Assembly (NCBI GenBank): GCA_002482645.1
Contig: DLGJ01000008.1
Location: forward strand, 558,001-622,000
Source: Hyphomicrobiaceae bacterium UBA7697
GTDB lineage: Bacteria > Pseudomonadota > Alphaproteobacteria > Rhizobiales > Methyloligellaceae
Direction of reading: 5' to 3'
DNA length: 64,000 nt
In this document: piece after piece, positions 16,202 through 25,400 of the stretch
How positions within the stretch are numbered: position 1 is the first letter of the stretch
How the letters are laid out: every line of letters begins with the position of its first letter
The notes under the pieces: generated by a model
What the model saw: only the letters and a program-made list of their open reading frames with translations
Database searches by the model: none
Told to the model about the DNA's origin: nothing
Program-made: the position numbers and the translations under genes

Positions 16202-16229
16202 GCTCGTTCCCTTCGTGTCAGCGTCCAGA

Positions 16230-16261
16230 CAAACAAAAAGAGCGGCTGAAAGAGCCGCTCT
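16230..16261 (-). terminator. Rho-independent terminator after the TerB gene
   Basis: On the minus strand, AGAGCGGCT pairs with AGCCGCTCT around a five-base loop, followed directly by TTTTTGTTTG. It lies 32 bases after the TerB stop and before the major tail gene start, so it would end the TerB transcript or split the GTA operon. Confidence 0.85.
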
Positions 16262-16293
16262 CAAAAGAAACCGTCGCTGCGATCAACCGCGTG

Positions 16294-16761
16294 TCAGTCC
16301 ACCAGCCGCGCCTCGACCATCTTGCGCAAGGTGACCCGGTCGCGGGTGGAAACGCCGATCAGTTCGGCCACGCGCCACACGAGATTGGACTCGAACTCGT
16401 CGATGACGCCGTCGGCCATGACGACCTCCCACAGCATCTCGACGATGCGCTTGCGTCCGTCCTGATCGAGCTCGCGGCACAGCACCTTGGTGAAGCGGTA
16501 GAGATCCACCGCGTCGCGCTCCTCGGCCACCGCCTCCTTGAACAGGCGCTTCAGCTCCTCCGGAGAGAGGTCGAAGCGGCGCTGCAGCAGCGCCTTCACT
16601 TTTCGCTTTTCCGCGCCGTCGAAATTCCCGTCGATCGTACCGGCGTTGATCAGAAGCGCGGCCGAGGCGATCCGGAGTTCCTCCTCGTGGAGATCCTTCA
16701 AGCGTTCCTCGTTCCCGTCGACACCCTCGACGAAGTTCACCAGCCTGGTCCAAAGCGACAT
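16294..16761 (-). CDS. TerB-family protein inside the GTA cluster
   Basis: A 155-residue all-helical protein of the TerB family. It starts M-S-L-W-T-R-L-V-N-F and contains A-S-A-A-L-L-I-N, F-D-G-A-E-K-R-K and the acidic-turn segments D-R-D-A-type and V-M-A-D-G-V-I-D-E-F-E that characterise the fold. TerB proteins are linked to tellurite resistance and membrane stress, and free-standing copies are common in Hyphomicrobiales. It is not a tail component. It sits between the tail terminator gene (DUF3168) and the major tail gene, with 13-bp tandem repeats upstream and its own terminator. The start at 16761 follows a strong GGAGG Shine-Dalgarno site. Confidence 0.85.
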   Translation of the reverse strand: MSLWTRLVNFVEGVDGNEERLKDLHEEELRIASAALLINAGTIDGNFDGAEKRKVKALLQRRFDLSPEELKRLFKEAVAEERDAVDLYRFTKVLCRELDQDGRKRIVEMLWEVVMADGVIDEFESNLVWRVAELIGVSTRDRVTLRKMVEARLVD

Positions 16762-16780
16762 AGAGGCCCCTCCTTCGGGC

Positions 16781-16845
16781 GCATGGTCTTGACGCATAGT
16801 CTTGACGCATAGTCTTGACGCATAGTCTTGGCGCATAGTCTTGGC
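16781..16845. repeat. Five tandem copies of a 13-bp unit
   Basis: Unit GCATAGTCTTGAC, repeated five times with one or two changes, in the region just upstream of the TerB start on the minus strand. Three units keep the TerB frame open, so a longer N-terminus is possible but unlikely. Confidence 0.9.
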
Positions 16846-16942
16846 GCACGATGCGGCGTTCCGATCCACGCACACCCCTAATCAACAACGAAAGCCGGGA
16901 CAAGCCCGGCCAGCGATCGAAAGTCCTGATTTCGCGGAAGCC

Positions 16943-17365
16943 TTACGCGGCAACCTGCTGCAGCGGCTCGGTCACGGCGCGGTAGCGCACGATGCCGTGC
17001 ATGGTCTCGCCGTCCGGGTCGATCCGCGCCTCGGTGAACTCGTGGCGCAGATTGACCAGGGCATGGTCTTGCAAGGTCAGCGGCTGGTCGTGCAGCAGCG
17101 TCTTGAGCGTACCGATGATCTCGTGGACCTGCTCGGCGCTGTCGGCCCGCGACCACACATGCAGCGTGAGACTGTGCTCGGTTCCGTCCTCGGTGCCCGT
17201 GCTCCAGTCGAGATTCACGGTTTGCCCGAGCGTGATATAGGGCAGTGCCTCGCCTTGCGGGGGATTGCTGTAGATGCGGGCGCCGCCGAGCAGCGCCGTG
17301 AGCGCGGGTGCGCTGGAGAGCGTCTGGTAGATACTGCGTTGGAGGTCCCAACTTGCGGCAGTCAT
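16943..17365 (-). CDS. GTA g8-type tail terminator (DUF3168)
   Basis: A 140-residue DUF3168 protein, equivalent to the tail terminator that caps the tube and joins the head connector. It shows Q-R-S-I-Y-Q-T-L, P-Y-I-T-L-G-Q and a beta-strand L-T-L-H-V-W-S-R, all typical of the family, followed by H-E-I-I-G-T-L-K. I chose the ATG at 17365, which gives the standard length. It lies 67 bases downstream of the HK97 gp10-like gene. Confidence 0.9.
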   Translation of the reverse strand: MTAASWDLQRSIYQTLSSAPALTALLGGARIYSNPPQGEALPYITLGQTVNLDWSTGTEDGTEHSLTLHVWSRADSAEQVHEIIGTLKTLLHDQPLTLQDHALVNLRHEFTEARIDPDGETMHGIVRYRAVTEPLQQVAA

Positions 17366-17432
17366 GACTGTCCTCCACCAAGAAGCCCTAAAAGGCATGT
17401 AAGAACGCGGAAGCCGAATGCAATGGCCGGCC

Positions 17433-17780
17433 TCACCGCTGCGCCGAACGCGCGCGTAAAGACTTTGTGAGCGCATGCTTAACGCGCGGTAAACGCGCCC
17501 GGAAAACCGGCCAAAGAAAAGGCCGCGCCCGCATCTTCCGCGTCCCGAATTCCAAGAAGCGCCCGGCCCGGTGCGCCGTGCCGATGGCGAAAGCGGCTCG
17601 TGACCCTGCGCTTTCGTCAATGGTTTCAATCGTTTCGCCCAGCCGCCCCGGTGCGGCAGCGGCGGCGTCCGCGGCAATGGCCTCGGCCTCGCGGGAGAGA
17701 GTCTTATATATGCCGTCCTCCAGCCCACCCATGCGCAGGCGCCGCTGGAGCGCATCCAGCCCTTTGACGGTGACGGTCAC
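17433..17780 (-). CDS. HK97 gp10-family head-tail protein
   Basis: A 115-residue HK97 gp10-like protein that starts at a GTG. The start overlaps the stop of the upstream adaptor gene in a GTGA arrangement. It begins V-T-V-K-G-L-D-A-L-Q-R-R-L, and the C-terminal half has R-F-L-E-F-G-T-R-K-M-R-A-R-P-F-L, the hallmark segment of the family. These proteins help join head and tail. Longer frames with an upstream ATG run through the adaptor gene and are not supported. Confidence 0.88.
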   Translation of the reverse strand: MTVTVKGLDALQRRLRMGGLEDGIYKTLSREAEAIAADAAAAAPGRLGETIETIDESAGSRAAFAIGTAHRAGRFLEFGTRKMRARPFLWPVFRARLPRVKHALTKSLRARSAQR

Positions 17781-18100
17781 AGGTCCCGCTCCTCGCACAG
17801 GCAGCGCAGCCAGCGATGGCGCTCGCCCACATCTATCGCGGTCAGGATCTCGAACACGCGCGCGCCCAGACGGAACCGCATGGCGGGGCGCACGCCCTCC
17901 CGGTAGCGCAGCACGATCGTGTAGGCGCGCTTGCCCGCAAGGCGCCCGGCTTCGACGCCCTCGCCGCCTCCGGCCGGGGTCATCTCCGCCCACAGATCGG
18001 CGATGCCGGTCCAGCTCGTGGCGAAGCCGCCCGCGCCGTCGCTGACGCGCTGCACCTCCTCGAGCGTCAGCCGGTGCCGCAGCGTGCCGGGCCCCGTCAC
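17777..18100 (-). CDS. GTA g7-type head-tail adaptor/stopper
   Basis: A 107-residue phage head-tail adaptor protein (SPP1 gp16 type) starting at a GTG that overlaps the stop of g6 in a GTGA arrangement. It reads L-R-H-R-L-T-L-E, W-T-G-I-A-D-L-W-A-E, G-K-R-A-Y-T-I-V-L-R-Y-R, then R-W-L-R-C-L-C-E-E, the common beta-barrel pattern. It closes the DNA channel at the head neck. The next gene also overlaps it by four bases, so three connector genes are translationally coupled. Confidence 0.9.
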   Translation of the reverse strand: MTGPGTLRHRLTLEEVQRVSDGAGGFATSWTGIADLWAEMTPAGGGEGVEAGRLAGKRAYTIVLRYREGVRPAMRFRLGARVFEILTAIDVGERHRWLRCLCEERDL

Positions 18101-18672
18101 AGCCGCACCCGGCGATAGGGCTGCAACAGCCCCGCGGCGATGGCCGGTACGCCTTGGGGACCGGACCCGAGTTCGACGGGCTCGCGCCGCTCGAACCAAT
18201 GTGCCACCATCAGCAGCAGCGCCTGTCGGATGGGCTGGGGCACGTCCGTGGCCGCATCGCCGAACCCTGACGCGAACGCGACCTCGAAGCCGTTGAAGGG
18301 ACGAAGCCCGGTCGACGGCACCGCCGCGGTCAAAACGATCCGCGCGGGGTCCGACAGAAGGTCCACGCTGTAGTCGTCGGGATCGAGCACGCTCGTGCCG
18401 CCGCCCGGATCGTGCAGCGTGATCGCGCTCACCGTCTGCACGGGCGACACCGGCAGGGCGATGCAGCAGGCATGAGGCCAGGCATCGAGGTAATGCGACC
18501 AGCCTTGCTCGATCAGCGCGAGGCCGAGCGTCCGCTCGACCAGCATGCGCGCCGCCACGATCAGCGATGAGATCAGCGTGTCCTCATCACTTGAGTCGAC
18601 GCGCAAATGCGCCTTCGCCTCGGCCAAGCCGATGGGTTCGGCGGCGGGCGCCGCCGTCAACACATGCACCAT
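18097..18672 (-). CDS. GTA g6-type head-tail connector
   Basis: A 191-residue connector of the phiE125 gp8 family. It starts M-V-H-V-L-T-A-A and contains E-A-K-A-H-L-R-V-D, D-E-D-T-L-I-S-S-L-I and V-A-A-R-M-L-V-E, the diagnostic start of the family, followed by P-V-S-P-V-Q-T-V and F-A-S-G-F-G-D. It forms the adaptor ring below the portal. The capsid gene lies 459 bases upstream; this gap holds two palindromic repeats and two CTCAAG hairpins, unlike the tight spacing usual in GTAs. Confidence 0.9.
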   Translation of the reverse strand: MVHVLTAAPAAEPIGLAEAKAHLRVDSSDEDTLISSLIVAARMLVERTLGLALIEQGWSHYLDAWPHACCIALPVSPVQTVSAITLHDPGGGTSVLDPDDYSVDLLSDPARIVLTAAVPSTGLRPFNGFEVAFASGFGDAATDVPQPIRQALLLMVAHWFERREPVELGSGPQGVPAIAAGLLQPYRRVRL

Positions 18673-18749
18673 GCGTGTATTCCTCGTTGATCGTGCTGTC
18701 GCGCGCTCGCCGGCGCCGGTCGGCCCCGGCACCGGCCCTGCTCTTTGCT

Positions 18750-18847
18750 CGTCATGCCCGCGAAGGCGGGCATCCCGTAATCGCCGCCCGTCGTGAGCCG
18801 CCCCGGCACGGGTTACTGGATCGCCCGGTCCAGCCGGGCGATGACGA
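18750..18847. repeat. Palindromic intergenic repeat, copy 5
   Basis: Left half CGTCATGCCCGCGAAGGCGG and right half ending CAGCCGGGCGATGACG. This copy belongs to the subtype with GCGAA in the loop, like the copy at 54583. Confidence 0.85.
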
Positions 18848-18850
18848 AGG

Positions 18851-18910
18851 CGCGCGAAGCGCGGTAGGGCAAAGAAACAAGCCCTCAAGTAGGCCAAAGG
18901 CCGGTAGGGC
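18851..18910. repeat. CTCAAG hairpin-repeat cluster C
   Basis: A partial unit (right part only, ending GGTAGGGC) is followed by one complete unit at 18881-18910 with the GCCCT/AGGGC outer stem and a GGCC/GGCC inner stem. Confidence 0.85.
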
Positions 18911-18998
18911 CATTAAAGAAGTGGCGGCCGCCGCCGCGAGGGAGGGGGTGGGCGCGGATGGCGGCCGCCGGCCCGGCCAGGCACAACATTGACCGACT

Positions 18999-19111
18999 CG
19001 TCATTGCCGGACTTGTTCCGGCAATCCATTTGGGACTCTCGTCGTGCCGAGACTCGCGAGGCTTGCTCGATCGCCCAAATGGACCCCCGGGACAAGCCCG
19101 GTGGTGACGAA
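18999..19111. repeat. Palindromic intergenic repeat, copy 6
   Basis: Left half CGTCATTGCCGGACTTGTTC. Right half GGACCCCCGGGACAAGCCCG followed by GTGGTGACGA. It is the closest relative of the copy at 10376 and of the integration site at 28640. Confidence 0.88.
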
Positions 19112-19131
19112 AGAGAAGAGAACAGAACCGC

Positions 19132-20538
19132 CTAGGAGGTTCCGAACTTCAGAAGCTTGATGGCGTCGAAATCCTGCACGCCCCCGCCCACGCGCTTGGT
19201 GGTGTAGAACAGGACGTAGGGCTTGGCGGAGAACGGATCGCGCAGCACGCGGATGCCCGCCCGGTCCACCACGAGATAGCCGCGGCTGAAGTCGCCGAAG
19301 GCCACCGAAAAACTGCCGGAGGCGATATCCGGCATGTCCTCGCTCTCGGCGACCGGATAGTTCATCAGCGTCGGCGACAGGTCCGCTCGCTCCGGCGGCT
19401 GCCATAGATAATTGCCGTCCGCGTCCTTGAACTTGCGGATGGTGGCCTGCGTCGCCCGGTTCATCACCCAATGGGCGTTGGCGCGATAGTCCGACTTCAG
19501 CGTGTAGATGAAGTCGATCAGATCGTCGCTCGGATGCGAGGCATCGAAGGCGCCGTCCGTGCCGGTGGCGACATAGCCGATCTTGTCCCAAGCCCAGGAG
19601 CCGTTCTCGACCTTGGTGTAGTCGAGGAAGCCCTTCGGCTTGTTGTTGCCGTCGCCGTTGACGAAGGCCGCGCCTTCCTGGCTCGCGAAGGCCAGCTGAA
19701 TTTCCTCGGCCAGCCATTCGTCGATATTCACCGCCGAGTCGTCGAGTAGGCTCTGCGTCGCCGACGGCATGGCGTAGATTTCCATGGTCGGAAAGGTCAG
19801 TTCGGCCAGCGTCGGCGAGTTGGTCTCCGGCCGCGTCGCCGTCTCGGCCACCCAGCCCGTCGCCGGGCCGGTGATGGAGAACGGCTTCTTGTAGACGGAC
19901 GCGCTCACCGTGCGGTTGCCCGCGATGGCGCGGATCGGCGAGATCTCCTTCACGCCGCGCAGGACCGCCGCTTCCGTCTCCGGCGGCACAAGATACCCGC
20001 CGTCGGGATCGGAGTTGATCGACAGCGCCTTCTGCTCGAGCGTGTGCAGGCCCGCCGTTTCGCCCCGGCGCATATAGCCGTCGAACGCGGCCTTGTGCTG
20101 CAGGAACGCGCCGGAGGTGAAGTGCGGCGACAGCGACAGGCGCGGCCGCGCGCCCTTCAAGGTGAGCCGGTCGACAAGCGCCTTCTGCTCGTCCAGCGCC
20201 TGGTTGATGCGGTCGATCTTCTCGGCCGTCACCACGTCGTCCGACATGGTCCGCTGGATGGCGCGGATCTTGTCGTCGTTCTCCTGCTTGAAGATCTCGA
20301 AGGATTGCAGGAAGCGCTCGAAGGCGAGCGCGACATCGTCGCCGGTGCCGCCGGGCGTCGTGGTCACCACGGGGATGGCGGGCATGGCGGTGCCGGGCAA
20401 CGCGGCGCCGGGCACGCCGGCGAGCATGTCGTCCTTGCGGCCATACATGCGCGCCTTGATCTCGAGGCCATCATCCGCAGCCTCGTGCGCCGCGATGTCT
20501 TCGGTTTCAATCGTTTCGTGCATATCGTCCATCGTCAT
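19132..20538 (-). CDS. GTA g5-type HK97-fold major capsid protein
   Basis: A 468-residue major capsid protein. Residues 1-125 form a charged, helical scaffold-like prodomain normally removed by the prohead protease. From about residue 150 the HK97 fold begins, with the typical D-G-G-Y-L-V-P-P-E segment, then S-P-I-R-A-I-A, W-V-A-E-T-A-T-R-P-E-T and G-D-G-N-N-K-P-K-G-F. The C-terminus D-F-D-A-I-K-L-L-K-F is conserved in GTA capsids. The ATG at 20538 follows an AGAGGA ribosome site. The protease gene, normally directly upstream, is 5.9 kb away because an MFS transporter and an autotransporter gene lie between them. Confidence 0.93.
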   Translation of the reverse strand: MTMDDMHETIETEDIAAHEAADDGLEIKARMYGRKDDMLAGVPGAALPGTAMPAIPVVTTTPGGTGDDVALAFERFLQSFEIFKQENDDKIRAIQRTMSDDVVTAEKIDRINQALDEQKALVDRLTLKGARPRLSLSPHFTSGAFLQHKAAFDGYMRRGETAGLHTLEQKALSINSDPDGGYLVPPETEAAVLRGVKEISPIRAIAGNRTVSASVYKKPFSITGPATGWVAETATRPETNSPTLAELTFPTMEIYAMPSATQSLLDDSAVNIDEWLAEEIQLAFASQEGAAFVNGDGNNKPKGFLDYTKVENGSWAWDKIGYVATGTDGAFDASHPSDDLIDFIYTLKSDYRANAHWVMNRATQATIRKFKDADGNYLWQPPERADLSPTLMNYPVAESEDMPDIASGSFSVAFGDFSRGYLVVDRAGIRVLRDPFSAKPYVLFYTTKRVGGGVQDFDAIKLLKFGTS

Positions 20539-20662
20539 TCCTCTTCTTGGGGGCAGAAATGTCTGGCCGGGAATTGGCCGCGCGGCTGCGGTCCCTCCCC
20601 GTGCGGGCAAGGCCGCGGCCGTCCGAATTTTTGGATTGCTCAGCGCCCGAAGGCGCGAAGTG

Positions 20663-22018
20663 TCAGGCGGGGTGCTTCGCACCACGGGTGACACGGACGA
20701 ACATCAGACTTGCCGCGATCCCGAATAGTGCAAACGCGCTTACCACCCAGAAGACATGCTGGTGACCGGCGGCACCGGGCGAGCTGTCGAGCAGATAACC
20801 CATCAGCGGCCCCATGAAGACGTCCGGCGTGTAGCCGATGAAGGACACGAAGCCGACCGCGCTGCCCGTGTAGGCCAGGGGCACCTTCCCGTCCCGCATG
20901 ATGGCGTAGTACAGGCCGCGCAGCGCGAAGATTCCCATGCTGCTGCAGATGACCGTCAGCAGAAAGATCCACACCATGCCGAACCCGAGCAGCCCGGACG
21001 CGAGGACCGCGCCCCCAAGCGCCACGACGCAGAACGCGCCGATCGTCATGGCCGGCGCGCCGAACCGGTCCGCCAGATACCCCGCGCCGACGGCAGCGAT
21101 CGGCCGCATCCACAGCGACAGCACGCCGGCCTGCGCCGCCTCGACCTGGTTCAAGCCGATGACCTCGTAGGCGTACAAGGAGAAGTCGTCGATCGCTTTG
21201 AAGCCGACATAGGCGCATAGAATGATCAAGGCCTGCAACCAGACGGCCGGCATCGAGAACACATGGGCGATGCCGCGCAGAGACAGTTGCTCCTCGTCCC
21301 GCTTCTCATCCGCGCCGGCCCGAGGCAACGCCAGCCACACCAGCACGGCGGCGGAGCAAGTCACGACCGACAGCAGCAAGACGACCTGCTGCATGGCGGC
21401 AGTCCGCTGCGCAACGCTCGCCGTCTCGCTCGCGGCGGGAAGCAGCCCGCTGAACACGGCCACCATGACAGCGCCGATCGCGGCGGCGAGGAGTCCCCTG
21501 CCGCCTTCGAGCAAGCCGAAGGCGCGGCCTTGCGAGTCCTCTCCGCCCCACTGCCGCGTCGCGCGGATGAGTGGTGCCCAAAACAGGGCCACGGTCGTGA
21601 CGCCCCAATACGCGTACAGAACGATCAGCGTCTGCAGCGAGGGAATCCTCATCAGCACCAGCCCGCCCGCGGCGGTGGACGCCAGTGCAAGCGCCAGCAA
21701 GACGCGCGCCGGAAATCTGTCGGCCAACGGCCCACCCAGGAAATAGGCGGCCATGGCGACGATGCCGTAGACGAAAAAGGCCGCGCCAAGGTCGAGATTG
21801 GTCAAGCCGAAGACTTCGAGCAGCGTGGGCCGGAAGATGCGCGGCAGAACGAACGGCAGTAAAAAGACGGACTCCCCGGCAATGATCAGCGCCGTGATCG
21901 TCAGCCCGCGCCGCGCCTCGCTCGCAGTCCCTGGGACTTGCGCATCGTTCTCGGGATCGGCCCGGCTGATAAGTTTCTCCCCGTTCGGCGGCCGGCGTCG
22001 ATCGCCGCTTCCGCACAT
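20663..22018 (-). CDS. MFS transporter inserted between capsid and protease genes
   Basis: A 451-residue major facilitator superfamily transporter with about 12 hydrophobic segments. The first 35-40 residues are hydrophilic. The cytoplasmic loop after helix 2 reads G-G-P-L-A-D-R-F, and the equivalent loop in the second half reads A-G-Y-L-A-D-R-F, the usual MFS motif A pair. Residue patterns do not let me name a substrate. It lies 124 bases upstream of the capsid start on the same strand, so it may contribute readthrough transcription to the capsid gene. It is not part of any known GTA cluster. Confidence 0.85.
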   Translation of the reverse strand: MCGSGDRRRPPNGEKLISRADPENDAQVPGTASEARRGLTITALIIAGESVFLLPFVLPRIFRPTLLEVFGLTNLDLGAAFFVYGIVAMAAYFLGGPLADRFPARVLLALALASTAAGGLVLMRIPSLQTLIVLYAYWGVTTVALFWAPLIRATRQWGGEDSQGRAFGLLEGGRGLLAAAIGAVMVAVFSGLLPAASETASVAQRTAAMQQVVLLLSVVTCSAAVLVWLALPRAGADEKRDEEQLSLRGIAHVFSMPAVWLQALIILCAYVGFKAIDDFSLYAYEVIGLNQVEAAQAGVLSLWMRPIAAVGAGYLADRFGAPAMTIGAFCVVALGGAVLASGLLGFGMVWIFLLTVICSSMGIFALRGLYYAIMRDGKVPLAYTGSAVGFVSFIGYTPDVFMGPLMGYLLDSSPGAAGHQHVFWVVSAFALFGIAASLMFVRVTRGAKHPA

Positions 22019-22421
22019 CGTTCCATCGTGAGGCGGATCGGAGTGAAACCGTTCACCGCGTCCGCCACGGTCGCCGCGACAGGTCTATCCGTTTCCTGGG
22101 CGCTTCTCCACCCCCCCTACTGCGCCGTGAAGCCGCCGCCGGCCGTCAGCGGCCGGCATGACGAATAGCCGAAATCCGGTTGGGCGCCGACGCGACGGCC
22201 GGGCGGCGTCGCCCTCGGCCTCAAGACCGCCTTCTGCGAACCGCGAGCAGTCTCAGGGCGTTTTCTGCCCCTCATGCCTGTATCCCATTTGCAACACAAC
22301 TTTCAGAAATGTGCCCACTTCGGCCGGATTGATTCGAGACTCGGGGCTCCGTTGTGTAGGGTCCAGCCGAGGGGTGGGCTAAGAGACAACGCTACTAGCG
22401 GTGGTGGCGTGACGTTGGGGG
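22019..22421. other. Intergenic region with a short dehydrogenase-tail remnant
   Basis: No complete gene is visible. It contains the direct repeat at 22117-22137, an 8-bp perfect-stem hairpin at 22138-22157 (GCCGGCCG with CGGCCGGC) and the presumed promoter of the autotransporter. On the minus strand the repeat codes G-G-F-T-A-Q and a stop, the usual ending of short-chain dehydrogenases. Confidence 0.55.
22117..22137. repeat. Left 21-bp direct repeat flanking the autotransporter
   Basis: The sequence CTACTGCGCCGTGAAGCCGC plus one C is repeated exactly at 26087-26107. On the minus strand both copies code for a G-G-F-T-A-Q tail and a stop codon. The segment between the copies holds only the autotransporter gene. 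Confidence 0.85.
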
Positions 22422-25400
22422 ATGGTCATGGGTTCGGGTTCGCATCGTCGGCAGCTATTGCTGTCTACCGCAGTCTTTTTTGGGGCGTTGAGTGGTTATG
22501 GCAGCCGGGCCTACGCGGCTTGCACGAATACCGGCGGTTCGACATGGGAGTGCACCGGCCTTGGCAATAATGCGCAAACAATCAACGACGACGACGCCAA
22601 CGTCCTCACACTCCCGAACTTCAGCGTGAACACGGGCGGAACCGCCATCACCATCACCGGCGAAGGCCAGCTCTCCTATACCGACGTGAACATGTCGTCG
22701 CTGACGGCGGGCGATGCGGGTCTAAACGTCAACGCCACCGGCGATTACGGCAGTACGCCGGGCAGCATCACGATCGATACCAATGGCAACATCACGGCGG
22801 GTAACCGAGGCATTTACAGTCATCTCGGAACAGACACGAACTATGGGACGGCCACCGGCTCCAACACGGTCACGGTCCGCAACGGCGCAGTAATTACGAA
22901 TGAGCAATTCGCCACCATCCAAGCTATTAACCACAGCCGAGTCTCCGACAGCATCACCGTCACCGTGGAGTCTGGCGCGAGCGTGGTTGGCACAGACACT
23001 GCTACGCACGGCATCCACGCCCGCAACTTCGGTACAGGCGACACCACCGTCAACGTCTATGGCTACGTTTATGGGAATAGCACCAACGGCGTCACAATTG
23101 CCAACGGCAACCCGACCACCGCGGCGGGCAATAACCTTTCCGTGACGACCGGCGACACCGCGGTCGTCAAAGGCAACCAAAGCGGTATCTTCGCCTTCAA
23201 CAACAGCGATGGCTCCAATGGCGATGCCGACACCACGATTACCGCCGGTGGCGAGATCGAAGGTCTCAACCAATATGGCATCTATGCACGCAACGACAAC
23301 ATCGGCACCCGCAACATCAAGATCACGACAGAGACCGGAAGCACGGTCACAGGCCGGAGCAGCGGCATTTCCACCATCAATTTCGGCACAGGAGGCTTTG
23401 TCGAGATCACCACCGACGGCAACGTCTATGGCACGACCTTTGAAGGCATCAATGCGGTCAACTCCGGCACCGGCACCGGCACCGACATCACGGTGAAGAC
23501 GGGGGCCGGTACGGTCGAAGGCGCCACCTACGGCATCGTCGCCCGCAATTACGGTCAAGGCTTCATCGACATCACCACTGGCGACGGCTACGCTGGCGTC
23601 GCAGTCAAGGGCACGAATAGCGCTGGCATCTTCGCGCGCAACAACAACGGCACCAATATCACGGTGACCACGGGAGCCGGTACGGTCGAAGGCGGCACCT
23701 TCGGCATCCAAGCCAACAATTACGGCCAAGGCTCCATCGACATCACCACCGCAGGCGGCAACGTCACCGGCGGCAACTTTGACGGCATCTTCGCAAATAA
23801 CAACAACCCCGACGGCTTCAATGTCACGGTGAAAACGGGGACCGGCACGGTCGAAGGCGACAACTCCGGCATCACCGCCCTCAATCACGGCCAAGGTTTT
23901 GTCGAGATCACTACTACCGCCAACGGCAAGGTCACCGGCAAGACCGACTTCGGCATCGACGCGAGAAACTACAACGGAGGCGAGATCAAGATCACGGTGG
24001 CCAAGGACAGCACGGTAGCCAGCCTGGGGCCGGACGTCGGCGACTTCGCCGTTAATACTCTTAATGGCCCCACGACGCTGACCCTGTTCGGCACCCTTGA
24101 GGGCGGGGCTGGCGGCGCGGTGCGGTTCGACCAGAACAATAACCTGGACGACCGTCTGGAGCTTCATCCCGGTTTCGAGATCACGGATTCGCCGGGTGGC
24201 AGCAATCTCGTCCTTGCCGGAGCCGGCACGAACGACACGCTGGCCTTCAGCGGGCCAGGCAGCGACGATTTCAATCTGGACGACATCGACACTGGGTCGA
24301 ATACGAAGCAATATCGGGAGTTCGAGACCTTCCAGGTCGAGGCCGGCACATGGAGCTTCTCGGGCGCGACGACGGCCCCCTTCACCCAGACGGGCGGCAC
24401 GGTGATGGGCACCGGCACGTTCGGCGGTCTGGACGTGCAGGGCGGTATACTTGCGCCAGGCAACTCCATCGGCAGCATGACGGTGAACGGCAATTTCACT
24501 CTCGGGCAGAACGCCATCTTTCAGGTCGAGCTCGACGCCACCCCGAACAACAGCGACAAGGTCTTCGTCATAGGCGGCACCGTGAACATCACCGGCGCCA
24601 CGCTGCAAGTGATGGCGGAGAACGGCGCCTATAATCCTAGTACGGACTATGTCATCATCGACAATGACGGGAACGACGCCGTAAACGGAACGTTCGGTTC
24701 GGTCTCGACCAATTTCGCGTTTTTGACGCCGATCGTCGCCTACGATGGCGGCGACGGCAACGACGTGGTGCTGACCTTGCTGCGGACTGTGGTGCCGCCG
24801 GATAACGGCGGCGGCGGCAGCGGAGGCGGCAGCGGCGGCGGCAGCAACGGCGAACCGACCTATTTGAGCTTCTGCTCGGTGGCCCAGACGCAAAATCAGT
24901 GCAACGTGGCCGAGGCGCTGGACCGGTTCCCCTTCGCGAACCCGCTTTTCTTGTCCGTCCTGACCCAGACTGTCGACGGAGCGCGGCAGGCCTTCGATGC
25001 GCTGTCCGGCGAGGTGCATGCGACGGTCGCGGGCACGCTTGTGGACGACAGCCGTTACGTGCGCGAGGCGGTCCTTGGCCGCATGATGCAGGCGAGCCAT
25101 CGGGGTGGCGCACTCGCGGCAAGCGGACCGCAGATGGCCACCTATGAGAGCCAGCCCATGATGCTGGGCGAAGGCATGTATGACGGCAAGTCGCTCGTGG
25201 ATGCGCCGGCCCCCGCGGCCCAGCCGCTGGCCTTCTGGACGCGGGCCTTCGGGGCCTGGGGAGACTTCGACGGCGATCGCAACGCGGCTTCGGCGACCCG
25301 CGATCTCGGCGGCTTCGTCTCCGGTATGGATGCGGCCGTCTCTGGCTCCTGGCGCGTGGGTCTTGCCACCGGCGCCTCCTTCTCCAATGTGAGCGTCGAT

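Larger units (their letters stand above)
18673..19131. other. Repeat-filled gap between capsid and connector genes
   Basis: No gene is supported here. The gap holds palindromic repeat copies 5 and 6 and CTCAAG hairpin cluster C, detailed separately. It appears to be a pile-up of small repeats between two genes that are usually close together. Confidence 0.75.
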
